Shown: in pieces, positions 1 to 6,586 of the stretch | Layout: each line of letters starts with the position of its first letter | Position numbering within the stretch: position 1 is the stretch's first letter | Assembly (NCBI RefSeq): GCF_021191695.1 | Contig: NZ_JAIWPT010000011.1 | Span: forward strand, 1 to 64,000 | DNA length: 64,000 nt | Source: Proluteimonas luteida | Lineage (GTDB): Bacteria; Pseudomonadota; Gammaproteobacteria; Xanthomonadales; Xanthomonadaceae | Direction of reading: 5' to 3' | Translations under genes and position numbers: made by a program | The notes under the pieces: model-generated | The model's input: the letters and a program-made list of their open reading frames with translations, nothing else | Database searches by the model: none | What the model was told of the DNA's origin: nothing

Positions 1-74
1 ATGATCTCCAGCACCAGCGCCGACTTGCGCCGCGCCGTCCAACGCTTGATCTCTTCGTCCATCACTTGGCTCAT
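1..74 (-). CDS. IS3-type transposase leader protein (OrfA-like), 5' end only
   Basis: The minus strand reads ATG at 74 and runs off the window edge; 24 codons are visible, starting MSQVMDEEIKRWTARRKSAL. I recognise this opening as that of the small helix-turn-helix protein encoded in front of IS3-type transposases in Xanthomonadaceae and Pseudomonas. A good ribosome binding site (AAGGAGA) lies 7 bases before the ATG. The stretch 75-261 between it and the next gene holds no gene. The end of the insertion sequence should lie within that stretch, perhaps near 120-135, but I cannot fix it without the other end. The family call rests on a short fragment and memory of the N-terminus. Confidence 0.6.
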   Translation of the reverse strand, partial: MSQVMDEEIKRWTARRKSALVLEI

Positions 75-261
75 CGGTGTCTCCTTCGGAAAGTAACACC
101 TGAGCAGGAAATCAGTGGGTCATTACACGGGGGGATTACCGTACGCAGGTCCGCGGCTGATGGGGATGGCAACCGCAGGTTGAAATGAATTCTTCAGGGA
201 CGACACACGGTCGCCAGAAAGAAATGCTCAGGCAGTGGCAGTGAGACGGGGGGGCGCCTGA

Positions 262-2439
262 CTAGCGATCGATCCAATCGAGATTGTCAAATAGGAACTC
301 CCCATCCCGTTCGCCAAGCAGGCTGTAGAGCGAGTAGCGACGCACCAGCTTGGCGCCGCCGTCGCGGAACAGCGGCTGCCACACGATATTGGCGCGGGCA
401 CGGGTCGGGCGCGGCAGCAGGAAGTCCATGGGTACAGAGAAGTAGATGCCCTTGTCGAAGCTGCCTTCGCCGAAGGTGGCCGATGAGATGTTGGTCTTGG
501 TGGCCCAGGCGCCCATGGTCACGCCATTGTCGAAGCGGCGGGCGACGTTGACGGTGGCGCCGATGTCGCCGGCCAGGTACTTGCCGGCGCTGACGAGGGC
601 CTGCACGCGCTGTTCGCGGCCGAAGGTGAAATAGCCGGTGACGTGGCCGGTGGTGATCTCGTAGTCGCGGAAGCCGGCACGTTGGTTGAAGTTGCGCTGG
701 CGCACCTGGTTGACGTCCAGGCCCACGGCCCAGCGTTCGCCGAACGGGCGGTACAGCACTTCTCCGCCCACGCCGCCGTACATGGATTCCAGGTAGCCGG
801 CATAGGCCATGCCGTACCAGTCCCGGCCCAGCTGGTGCGCGGTGGTCAATTGCAGCGTGGGCACGGTGAGCTTCGACGTGGTCAGGTACTGGCGCTGCCA
901 GGTGCGCACGCGTGGCAGGTTGGTGGGCGCGTCGTAGCGGAACTTGTCGAAGTTGTTGAGCAGGTCGTAGCTGACGGTGCCGTCCAGCCAGGTGTGGCGG
1001 CTGAAGCGCCAATTGGCGTGGAGGTTGGCGCTGAACTGGTACAGGATGAAGGCGTCGGGGCCGCCCATGACCTGCTGGTAGCCGGGGCCGATTCCGTACT
1101 GGAAGCGCTCCAACGGGGCGCGGTACACCTCCTCGCGGTGCTGCTGGGCCGGCGGGTTCAGTTCCACCTTGCGTGCGAGCGTGTCCAGATCGATGCGCCG
1201 CTCCACGTAGTCGGCGAAGGCCTGGCGTTCCACGCTGGTCTCGGCTATCGGCATGCCCACACGTTCGTGGGCAAAGGTGAACCACTCGATGCTGTCGTCG
1301 CCGGGCAGCGCGTTGTCGAGCACGCGGCTGCCGCGGCCCACGCCCTGGGCGCCGAAGAAGTAGCGGTTCTGAGATCCATGGACGATCAGTTCGCGGTCGC
1401 GGCGGGTGATGCGCGAGACGCCGATGCCGGCTTCGCTTTGCAGCTGGTCGGCAATGCCGGACCAGTCGATGACGGCGGCCTGTGTGCCCGGGCTTTCTGT
1501 ATCGTCGTCGGCGTTGGCCGGCGACGCCGGGACGGCATTGGCGTGGCGCGCCAGCGCCGGGGCAGGACGGTCCAGCAGCGGGGCATTGCTGCGGGCGTTC
1601 TTCAGGTTGCCGTTGAGGCTCAGGCCGAAGACCGCGGTATTGCCGCGCTCGATGCCGGCGGTCAGCTCGATGCCGGGGCGCGGGCGGTAGACGAGCCCGA
1701 TATTGATCGGGGCGTCCTGTACCTGGTTGTTGCCTTGGGGTTCGCGCTCGTAGTCGTTGCCGTCCAGTTCCACCTTGACCAGCAACTGCTCCAGCGGTGT
1801 CTGCCAGCTGACGCCACCGAACACGCCGATCGGACCCCGGAAGATATCGCCGCCGCGGCGGCCGGCCTGGGTGATGTCGGGAAACGGAATGGGCCGCGTC
1901 TCGAAGCGATCGTCGATCAACCGCAGAGGATTGGCGATGTCGCCGCGGTTGCCGATATAGCCGGTGGCAAGGCCAAGGCTGACGTCGAAATTGCCGAAGC
2001 GCTTGTTGGCGACCAGGTATTCGCTGGAGAACAGGCCGGTACCGCCGACGTCGCGCATGCCGAAGGCGATTTCGGGCAGGCGGTGGCTTTCCTCCCACAG
2101 CCGGATCTTGAAGTCGAGCGACTTGTCCTTGAACTTCTGGTCGCCGCTGAGCTCGGGGCGGCCATAGCGCCGGTTGTTGATCGACATGTAGCGAAACGAG
2201 CCCTCCAGCCACGGGAACGGCTGCATGGACAGGTTGTAGCGCGCATACGGCGAGGTGTAGCTGCCGGTCAGGCTGATCTGGCCTTCGGGCTCCATGCGCG
2301 CGGTCGGGGTCTGCAGCAGGCCGGCGCCGCCCCAGTCACTCTGGGTCACCATGTCCTGTGCGTGCAGGCTGCCGCTGACGGCCAGGCCCAGAGCGCAAAG
2401 CGCCAGCCTGCGCGGGGGGCGAGGGCGGGTCCGGATCAT
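262..2439 (-). CDS. yjbH: YjbH/GfcD-family outer-membrane protein of exopolysaccharide export
   Basis: 725 residues with a signal peptide ending near residue 28 (cleavage after the SLHAQ region). The mature start (SDWGGAGLLQTPTARM) and the following run of alternating hydrophobic and polar strands ending in aromatic residues match the YjbH family, a large predicted outer-membrane beta-barrel of about 700 residues. E. coli YjbH/GfcD belongs to the yjbEFGH and group 4 capsule operons; its exact role in polymer export or modification is not settled. Its ATG overlaps the stop of the upstream gfcC-like gene by 4 bp, so the genes are probably translationally coupled. It is the last gene of the minus-strand arm and ends about 190 bp from an insertion sequence. 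Confidence 0.88.
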   Translation of the reverse strand: MIRTRPRPPRRLALCALGLAVSGSLHAQDMVTQSDWGGAGLLQTPTARMEPEGQISLTGSYTSPYARYNLSMQPFPWLEGSFRYMSINNRRYGRPELSGDQKFKDKSLDFKIRLWEESHRLPEIAFGMRDVGGTGLFSSEYLVANKRFGNFDVSLGLATGYIGNRGDIANPLRLIDDRFETRPIPFPDITQAGRRGGDIFRGPIGVFGGVSWQTPLEQLLVKVELDGNDYEREPQGNNQVQDAPINIGLVYRPRPGIELTAGIERGNTAVFGLSLNGNLKNARSNAPLLDRPAPALARHANAVPASPANADDDTESPGTQAAVIDWSGIADQLQSEAGIGVSRITRRDRELIVHGSQNRYFFGAQGVGRGSRVLDNALPGDDSIEWFTFAHERVGMPIAETSVERQAFADYVERRIDLDTLARKVELNPPAQQHREEVYRAPLERFQYGIGPGYQQVMGGPDAFILYQFSANLHANWRFSRHTWLDGTVSYDLLNNFDKFRYDAPTNLPRVRTWQRQYLTTSKLTVPTLQLTTAHQLGRDWYGMAYAGYLESMYGGVGGEVLYRPFGERWAVGLDVNQVRQRNFNQRAGFRDYEITTGHVTGYFTFGREQRVQALVSAGKYLAGDIGATVNVARRFDNGVTMGAWATKTNISSATFGEGSFDKGIYFSVPMDFLLPRPTRARANIVWQPLFRDGGAKLVRRYSLYSLLGERDGEFLFDNLDWIDR

Positions 2440-3215
2440 GGCGTCGGTCCGCCTGCGGGGGGGCTTGGGGGCTGGGTGGCGAGAAACGCCGCGAATTCGG
2501 CGTTGAAGTCGCCGTCGAGCTTGCGCAGGGCGCGCTCGGGCAGCGGAACGTACAGCACTGCGCCGGGAGCCAGTGCCTGCGGCGGGCTGCGGTTCCAGCT
2601 GGCGATGCCGAGCCGGTGCACCTCGCCGTCGGGCTGCACGATGTACAGCCAGTCGCGGTCGGCGGCGCGGGTGGGGCAGCGGGCGAGGTAATCGCGCGCG
2701 TCGCGCATTGGGGCGTGGGGCAATTCGCAGGGCGTGACGACGGCGCCGACGATGCGGATGGTCGCCGGCCGCAGGGGGTAGACGATGCGGTCGCCATCGG
2801 CGGCCGGGAAATCGGCCTCCGGCATGAACTCGAGCCGGCGGGGTTCCAGTTCGGTGCGGACGCGACCGGTGACCGGAGCCGTGACCAGCCAGGCGGCCAA
2901 GTCGGCGGCAATGGCGCGCAAGGCGGGGTCGTCCGTGTCGCGCTGCAGTTCCGCAAGGTCGTGTGCCAGGCCGGCCTTGAGCCGGACCTGCGGCTGCAGT
3001 GCCTGCCTGCGCAGCAGCATCGCGCCGGTGGGATAGGCCTCGGGCGTGGGCGCGGCGGCAAGCGCGGCCGCCGACAGGCGCCCGCCCGGCGGCACGGTGA
3101 ACGTGTCGGCGGTGTGGACGGCGCCTTCTACGCTGACGCGCGCCGGCGCCTGCGCCTGCGCGGTGGCCAGCGTGCAGGCCGCCAGCAGCGTCGCGATGGC
3201 CAGCAGGCGCGTCAT
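2436..3215 (-). CDS. gfcC: GfcC/YjbG-family periplasmic capsule protein
   Basis: 259 residues with an N-terminal signal peptide (hydrophobic residues 3-20, likely cleavage after AQAQA). The central part, with the YPTGAMLLRR and paired-helix region, and the C-terminal segment ending in the LYVPLPERALRKLD region fit the GfcC/YjbG family (DUF1017). E. coli GfcC is a soluble periplasmic protein needed for group 4 capsule assembly, built from ubiquitin-like domains and a helical hairpin. It overlaps the genes on both sides by 4 bp (ATGA), so it is the middle of a coupled gfcB-gfcC-yjbH unit. Family assignment is supported by context as much as by sequence. Confidence 0.8.
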   Translation of the reverse strand: MTRLLAIATLLAACTLATAQAQAPARVSVEGAVHTADTFTVPPGGRLSAAALAAAPTPEAYPTGAMLLRRQALQPQVRLKAGLAHDLAELQRDTDDPALRAIAADLAAWLVTAPVTGRVRTELEPRRLEFMPEADFPAADGDRIVYPLRPATIRIVGAVVTPCELPHAPMRDARDYLARCPTRAADRDWLYIVQPDGEVHRLGIASWNRSPPQALAPGAVLYVPLPERALRKLDGDFNAEFAAFLATQPPSPPAGGPTP

Positions 3216-3889
3216 CGCGTGCTCCTGGGCCGGTACGGCCGGAGCACGGTGATGTCCAGTTCCGTGCCGGGGGCGACGAACTGCCGGCTGCGTCGGATCA
3301 GCCCGGTGTCGGGCTCGGCCCAGTAGACGTTGGTCGCTTCGACACCGGGTCCGGTCAGCACCTCGTCGAAACGCTGCAGATGGTGCCGGCTGCCGAGGAT
3401 CTCGATGTCCTCGATCGCGCCGCGGCGCAGCTGGCCCTGCACCTCCACCCCGTAGCGATAGCCCGGCATCCAGTCGTAGCGGCGCAGCGTGGTGGCGGTG
3501 GTCACTTCGTCGAGCCGGGCGAACGGGTCGTCGCCCAGCAGGCGGATGTCGGTCGCGTCCTGCGGATACCCATGGCTACCGGCGATGACGCCGTTGCGAA
3601 GGAACACGATCCGGCCGGGGGCGTACCAGGAGGTTAGGCCGGCGTCGTCGTTGCCCAGCACCAGCAGCGCGGCCCCGTCGGGGCCGTCGACGCGGATCTG
3701 CGCGTAGCGGTTGGCGGCCACCTGCTCCGGGGTGATCCGGAGGTCGCGCTTGACGACCATGCGCAAGGCATCGGCGCTGCTGCGCGCCATCGACGTGCAG
3801 CCGGCGGCCAGCAGCACAAGTGCGGCAACGATGCCGATGCGAAACAGGCGGGCGGCCGTGCGCGGGCCGTTGCGGTGGGGGCGCGACAT
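3212..3889 (-). CDS. gfcB: GfcB/YjbF-family lipoprotein
   Basis: 225 residues. A basic N-terminus is followed by a hydrophobic stretch and a lipobox (LAAGC) with the acylated cysteine at residue 31, so it should be a lipoprotein. The rest resembles GfcB/YjbF, a beta-rich lipoprotein of the group 4 capsule and yjbEFGH operons, with conserved segments around the GSHGYPQDATDIRL region and the RRYDWMPGYRYG region. It lies 14 bp downstream of wza and overlaps gfcC by 4 bp. The gene order wza-gfcB-gfcC-yjbH differs from the E. coli order gfcABCDE, in which the Wza homologue (GfcE) comes last. Confidence 0.82.
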   Translation of the reverse strand: MSRPHRNGPRTAARLFRIGIVAALVLLAAGCTSMARSSADALRMVVKRDLRITPEQVAANRYAQIRVDGPDGAALLVLGNDDAGLTSWYAPGRIVFLRNGVIAGSHGYPQDATDIRLLGDDPFARLDEVTTATTLRRYDWMPGYRYGVEVQGQLRRGAIEDIEILGSRHHLQRFDEVLTGPGVEATNVYWAEPDTGLIRRSRQFVAPGTELDITVLRPYRPRSTR

Positions 3890-3903
3890 GCCGGGCTTGC
3901 CCG

Positions 3904-5001
3904 TCAGATGTCGTTGCTGGTGCCGGCGGCGTTGCGGATGATGCTGGAGAACGGCAGCAGCTGGGTCACGAAGCGGTTCCAGCGGGTGATGCCGGCGGCG
4001 CCGACGAACACCACGTCGCCGGGCAGCAGTTCGAACTGGCTGGCGACCGCGAACGCGGCCGGCGACTTCGCCTCCAGCTGGTAGACCACCGACGGTGCGG
4101 TTTCCAGGTCGCGGCTGCCGCGGATCACGTAGACCGCGTTGCCGCTCGCGCTGATCTGCGCCAACCCGCGCGCGCGGCCGATGGCCTGGCTCAGGCTGAT
4201 GCTGCCGGTGCGGAAGTCCAGCGCACCGGGCTGCATGACCTCGCCGACCACGAACACTTCCTTGGCGTCGAGGAACGGGATGTACAGGTGGTCGCCGTCG
4301 CGCAGGTAGATCGCGTCGCGCGCCTGCTGGTCGAGGTCCAGCGTGTAGGTCACGCCGTCGCGGGTCAGGCGCAGGCCCGACAGGTCGGCCTGGGTGGGGT
4401 TGATGCCGGACTGGCTGATCGCATCGTTGAGGGTCAGCGGCACGGTGGTCAGCGGCACCGTGGCCGCGTTGGCGGCGGCGCCGGTCACCCAGACCCGCTG
4501 ACTGGCGTAGGTCAGGATGGACACGTCCACCTGCGGCGATTCGATATAGCGCGCAAGCCGGGTGGTGATTGCCTGACGTAGCTGCTCCGGGGTCTGGCCG
4601 GCCGCCTTGACCGTGCCGATATACGGGTAGAACAGGTTGCCGTCGGCCTGCACGTGGCGGCCGGCGGCGTTGAGCTGCTGCTGGGCGCCGGCGGGGACGG
4701 TCAGCTCCGGATGGTCCCAGACGGTGATGTAGAGCACGTCGCCAGGGCCGATGGTGTAGTCGGACGGGCGCCAGTCGGCCAGCGCGGGCGGTAGTGCGTG
4801 TGCATCGACCCGGCTGGCGCGTTCCATCGCGATCAGCTTGGGGGTGATGGGGATCAGGTCGAGCTGGTCGTTGCCGACAGTCCGGATGCCGGTGTCGCTG
4901 CCGCCGGAGCGGGCCATGTGCTGGCCCGGGGACCAGATGCAGCCGGACAGGCCGAGCGTGACGGACAGGGCGATGACGGCAGAGCGCGACGACAGCTTCA
5001 T
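3904..5001 (-). CDS. wza: Wza/GfcE-type polysaccharide export outer-membrane lipoprotein
   Basis: 365 residues from the ATG at 5001. A signal peptide with lipobox (LSGC, Cys21) marks it as an outer-membrane lipoprotein. The Poly_export domain begins at the YTIGPGDVLYITVWDHPEL region and is followed by SLBB-type domains (for example the EVFVVGEVMQPGALDF region). The C-terminal amphipathic segment (ITRWNRFVTQLLPFSSII) matches the helix that forms the Wza outer-membrane helical barrel. It would form the export channel working with the kinase Wzc and phosphatase Wzb encoded divergently at 6.1-8.9 kb. The start at 5001 was chosen because it begins the signal peptide directly. Confidence 0.92.
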   Translation of the reverse strand: MKLSSRSAVIALSVTLGLSGCIWSPGQHMARSGGSDTGIRTVGNDQLDLIPITPKLIAMERASRVDAHALPPALADWRPSDYTIGPGDVLYITVWDHPELTVPAGAQQQLNAAGRHVQADGNLFYPYIGTVKAAGQTPEQLRQAITTRLARYIESPQVDVSILTYASQRVWVTGAAANAATVPLTTVPLTLNDAISQSGINPTQADLSGLRLTRDGVTYTLDLDQQARDAIYLRDGDHLYIPFLDAKEVFVVGEVMQPGALDFRTGSISLSQAIGRARGLAQISASGNAVYVIRGSRDLETAPSVVYQLEAKSPAAFAVASQFELLPGDVVFVGAAGITRWNRFVTQLLPFSSIIRNAAGTSNDI

Positions 5002-5136
5002 TGACGGGTCCTCAAAGTGACGCAAACGGGTGGCGTTCCTGCCATCCACAAAAAATTGCCGGGCGCGTTTTTTACATCATCACGCATTGGTCCGGGAAGG
5101 TGGCTGCCACGGAACGGTGGATCAGCCCCGATTTTG

Positions 5137-5214
5137 CGTAGGTCGACCCCGCGCGGCCGACGTGCCTGGCTCGTTCGACGTGTCCTGGCGTCGGGGGTGT
5201 TGCCCCGACCTACG
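5137..5214. repeat. REP/BIME-like element, divergent copy
   Basis: The left part contains GTAGGTCG followed by a GC-rich hairpin. The right part contains GTCGGGG followed by CCCCGACCTAC. This is the same two-hairpin arrangement as the copies at 10117, 10956 and 11600, but it is longer and more divergent in the middle. Confidence 0.6.
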
Positions 5215-5330
5215 GTCGAGGAATCCCGGGAATCGGAGAAAAACCAATTTTTCATGCTGGAGGGGAGCGGAGGAAAAGCGCCGTCGAAAGTCGGGCGCAG
5301 GCGAACGGCTGCCCGCATCGCCGCGCCAGG

Positions 5331-5395
5331 GCGCAGGGCGGGTCTTGACCCGCCATCGTGTCGGCCGGTTTGGCGGGTCGAGACCCGCCCTGCGC
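5331..5395. repeat. Large nested inverted repeat
   Basis: Arms of 25 bp at 5331-5355 and 5371-5395 match at 24 of 25 positions across a 15-bp spacer. Each arm is itself palindromic (GGCGGGTC, two bases, GACCCGCC). The element can therefore fold as two small hairpins or as one long one. No coding role is apparent. Confidence 0.75.
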
Positions 5396-5484
5396 TCCGG
5401 CACGGACCGCAGGAAATTGCCGGGAGCGGTTCTGGCATTGCGTCAGCGATGACCCGAGGGGCGCCCGCCAAGGATGGCGGGTGT

Positions 5485-5514
5485 AAAAAAACCCGCCGGG
5501 AAACCCCGGCGGGT
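5485..5514 (-). terminator. Rho-independent terminator of the gfcA-like gene
   Basis: A 10-bp stem (ACCCGCCGGG at 5491-5500 pairing with 5505-5514) around a 4-base loop is followed on the minus strand by seven T residues (5485-5491). It lies 26 bp past the stop of the gfcA-like gene, so that gene can be a monocistronic transcript. Confidence 0.88.
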
Positions 5515-5539
5515 CGTGTCTCGATTGTGCCTGACGCGG

Positions 5540-5911
5540 TCAGCCGCCCGTGCCGCCGGTACCACCCGTGCCGCCGGTACCACCGGTACCGCCGCCGCCA
5601 TCGTTGCCACCGCCGGTGTACTCGCCGCGGCTGTTGCCACTGTTGTTGAGCAGTGCTGCACCGGCAGCGACGCTGCCGCCAATGATGCCGATCGTTGCGC
5701 CGGTGCTCAGTCCGGTGCCGGTTGCGGCCTGGGTACCTGCGGTACTGCCTTCCAGCGCGGCCTCTTCTTCGGCTACTTCCACCGGTGCCTCGACGGGTTC
5801 GGTCCCGACCGCGGTGGCGGGATCCTGGGCCAACGCCTGCGGCGCGGCGAATCCGGTGATGGTGCCGCCACACAGGGCGAGAGTCGCGATCAGTCGGGTT
5901 GCGTTGCGCAT
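5540..5911 (-). CDS. GfcA/YjbE-like small Gly/Thr-rich exported protein
   Basis: 123 residues from the ATG at 5911, which has GGAGA 8 bases upstream. A signal peptide (MRNATRLIATLALCGGTITG, cleavage near AQA) is followed by an acidic Ala/Glu/Val stretch, a glycine-zipper-like hydrophobic segment (GATIGIIGGSVAAGAALL) and a tail of repeated Gly-Gly-Thr. E. coli YjbE and GfcA are also short, carry a signal peptide, have a hydrophobic middle and end in Gly and Thr runs, and both begin their operons. Sequence is low in complexity, so the link rests on architecture and on the gfcB, gfcC, yjbH and wza genes next to it. Its function is unknown. Confidence 0.65.
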   Translation of the reverse strand: MRNATRLIATLALCGGTITGFAAPQALAQDPATAVGTEPVEAPVEVAEEEAALEGSTAGTQAATGTGLSTGATIGIIGGSVAAGAALLNNSGNSRGEYTGGGNDGGGGTGGTGGTGGTGGTGG

Positions 5912-5960
5912 GAGGGTCTCCAACCGTACAAGCCAGGGGGTCTGGTCCTTTTCACCACCA

Positions 5961-5989
5961 AACGTACGGACTGGAATTGCCAGTGTCAA
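5961..5989 (-). promoter_or_regulatory. Sigma-70-like promoter of the gfcA-like gene
   Basis: On the minus strand a consensus -35 (TTGACA, 5984-5989) is followed by a 17-bp spacer and a -10 of TACGTT (5961-5966). Transcription would start about 40 bases before the gfcA-like start codon. The spacer contains a near-palindrome (CTGGCAATTCCAG), a possible operator. Confidence 0.7.
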
Positions 5990-6096
5990 GAAGTTTGCTG
6001 CATCGCATCAGAAATTGTGGTCGGTGCCCCCCTTTGCCGTGAACGCTCCGTTATGCTGGCAGCCAGCCATGGCTTGGGCGGTGTAGAGGAGTTCGG

Positions 6097-6534
6097 GTGT
6101 TTCGCAGGATCCTGTTCGTCTGTATCGGCAATATCTGCCGCAGCCCGATGGCGGAAATCGTGATGCGCGACGCGCTGCGCCGGGACGACGTGACCTGCGC
6201 CTCGGCGGGCCTGCAGGCCTTGGACGGCCATCCGATAGACCCGATGGCCGCCGAGCTGATGCGCGGGCGCGGCCTTGATCCCGATGCGCACCGGGCGCGC
6301 CAGTTGACCCCGGCGATGCTGGCCGAGGCCGATCTGGTGCTGGTGATGGAGCGTGCCCATCACGCCCGCATCCTGCGCGAGGCGCCGCAGGCCAGCGGCA
6401 AGGTGCTGCAGCTGGGCAAATGGCGGGGCGACATCGATATTCCGGACCCCTATCGCCAGCAGCGCCCCGCGTTCGAGCACGTCCTGCGTCTGGTCGACGA
6501 CTGTGTCGCCGGCTGGAGGCCCTACATCCGTTAG
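6097..6534 (+). CDS. wzb: Low-molecular-weight protein-tyrosine phosphatase Wzb/Etp
   Basis: 145 residues from a GTG start preceded by GAGGAG. The catalytic P-loop CIGNICRS places the nucleophile at Cys9 and the phosphate-binding Arg at residue 15. The general-acid loop DPY is at residues 117-119. This is the usual size and architecture of the capsule-associated phosphatases Wzb and Etp, which remove phosphate from the C-terminal tyrosines of Wzc/Etk. It is followed 52 bp downstream by wzc, and the pair is transcribed away from the gfcA-like gene and wza arm. Together they form the regulatory half of the export locus. Confidence 0.93.
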   Translation: MFRRILFVCIGNICRSPMAEIVMRDALRRDDVTCASAGLQALDGHPIDPMAAELMRGRGLDPDAHRARQLTPAMLAEADLVLVMERAHHARILREAPQASGKVLQLGKWRGDIDIPDPYRQQRPAFEHVLRLVDDCVAGWRPYIR

Positions 6535-6586
6535 CCTACCGTCCCGCGTCCCCCGCGGGCATCACCTTCGAGAGAACTTCCACGCA

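Larger units (their letters stand above)
5002..5539. other. Non-coding interval between gfcA-like gene and wza, rich in inverted repeats
   Basis: I see no credible gene in these 538 bases. They hold a REP-like element (5137-5214), a large double-hairpin inverted repeat (5331-5395) and a minus-strand terminator (5485-5514). Because the terminator lies between the gfcA-like gene and wza, the wza operon needs its own promoter here or partial read-through. No clear -35/-10 pair for wza could be picked out. Confidence 0.6.

Noticed and set aside
643..2691. Long plus-strand open frame (682 codons) opposite yjbH
   Set aside because: It is antisense to a gene with signal peptide and family match, has His/Val/Ala-rich nonsense composition typical of the reverse frame of GC-rich genes, and no ribosome binding site.
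5540..5600. CRISPR-like or microsatellite repeat in the gfcA-like gene
   Set aside because: The repeated bases encode the Gly-Gly-Thr tail in frame and have no spacers. It is a coding low-complexity repeat.
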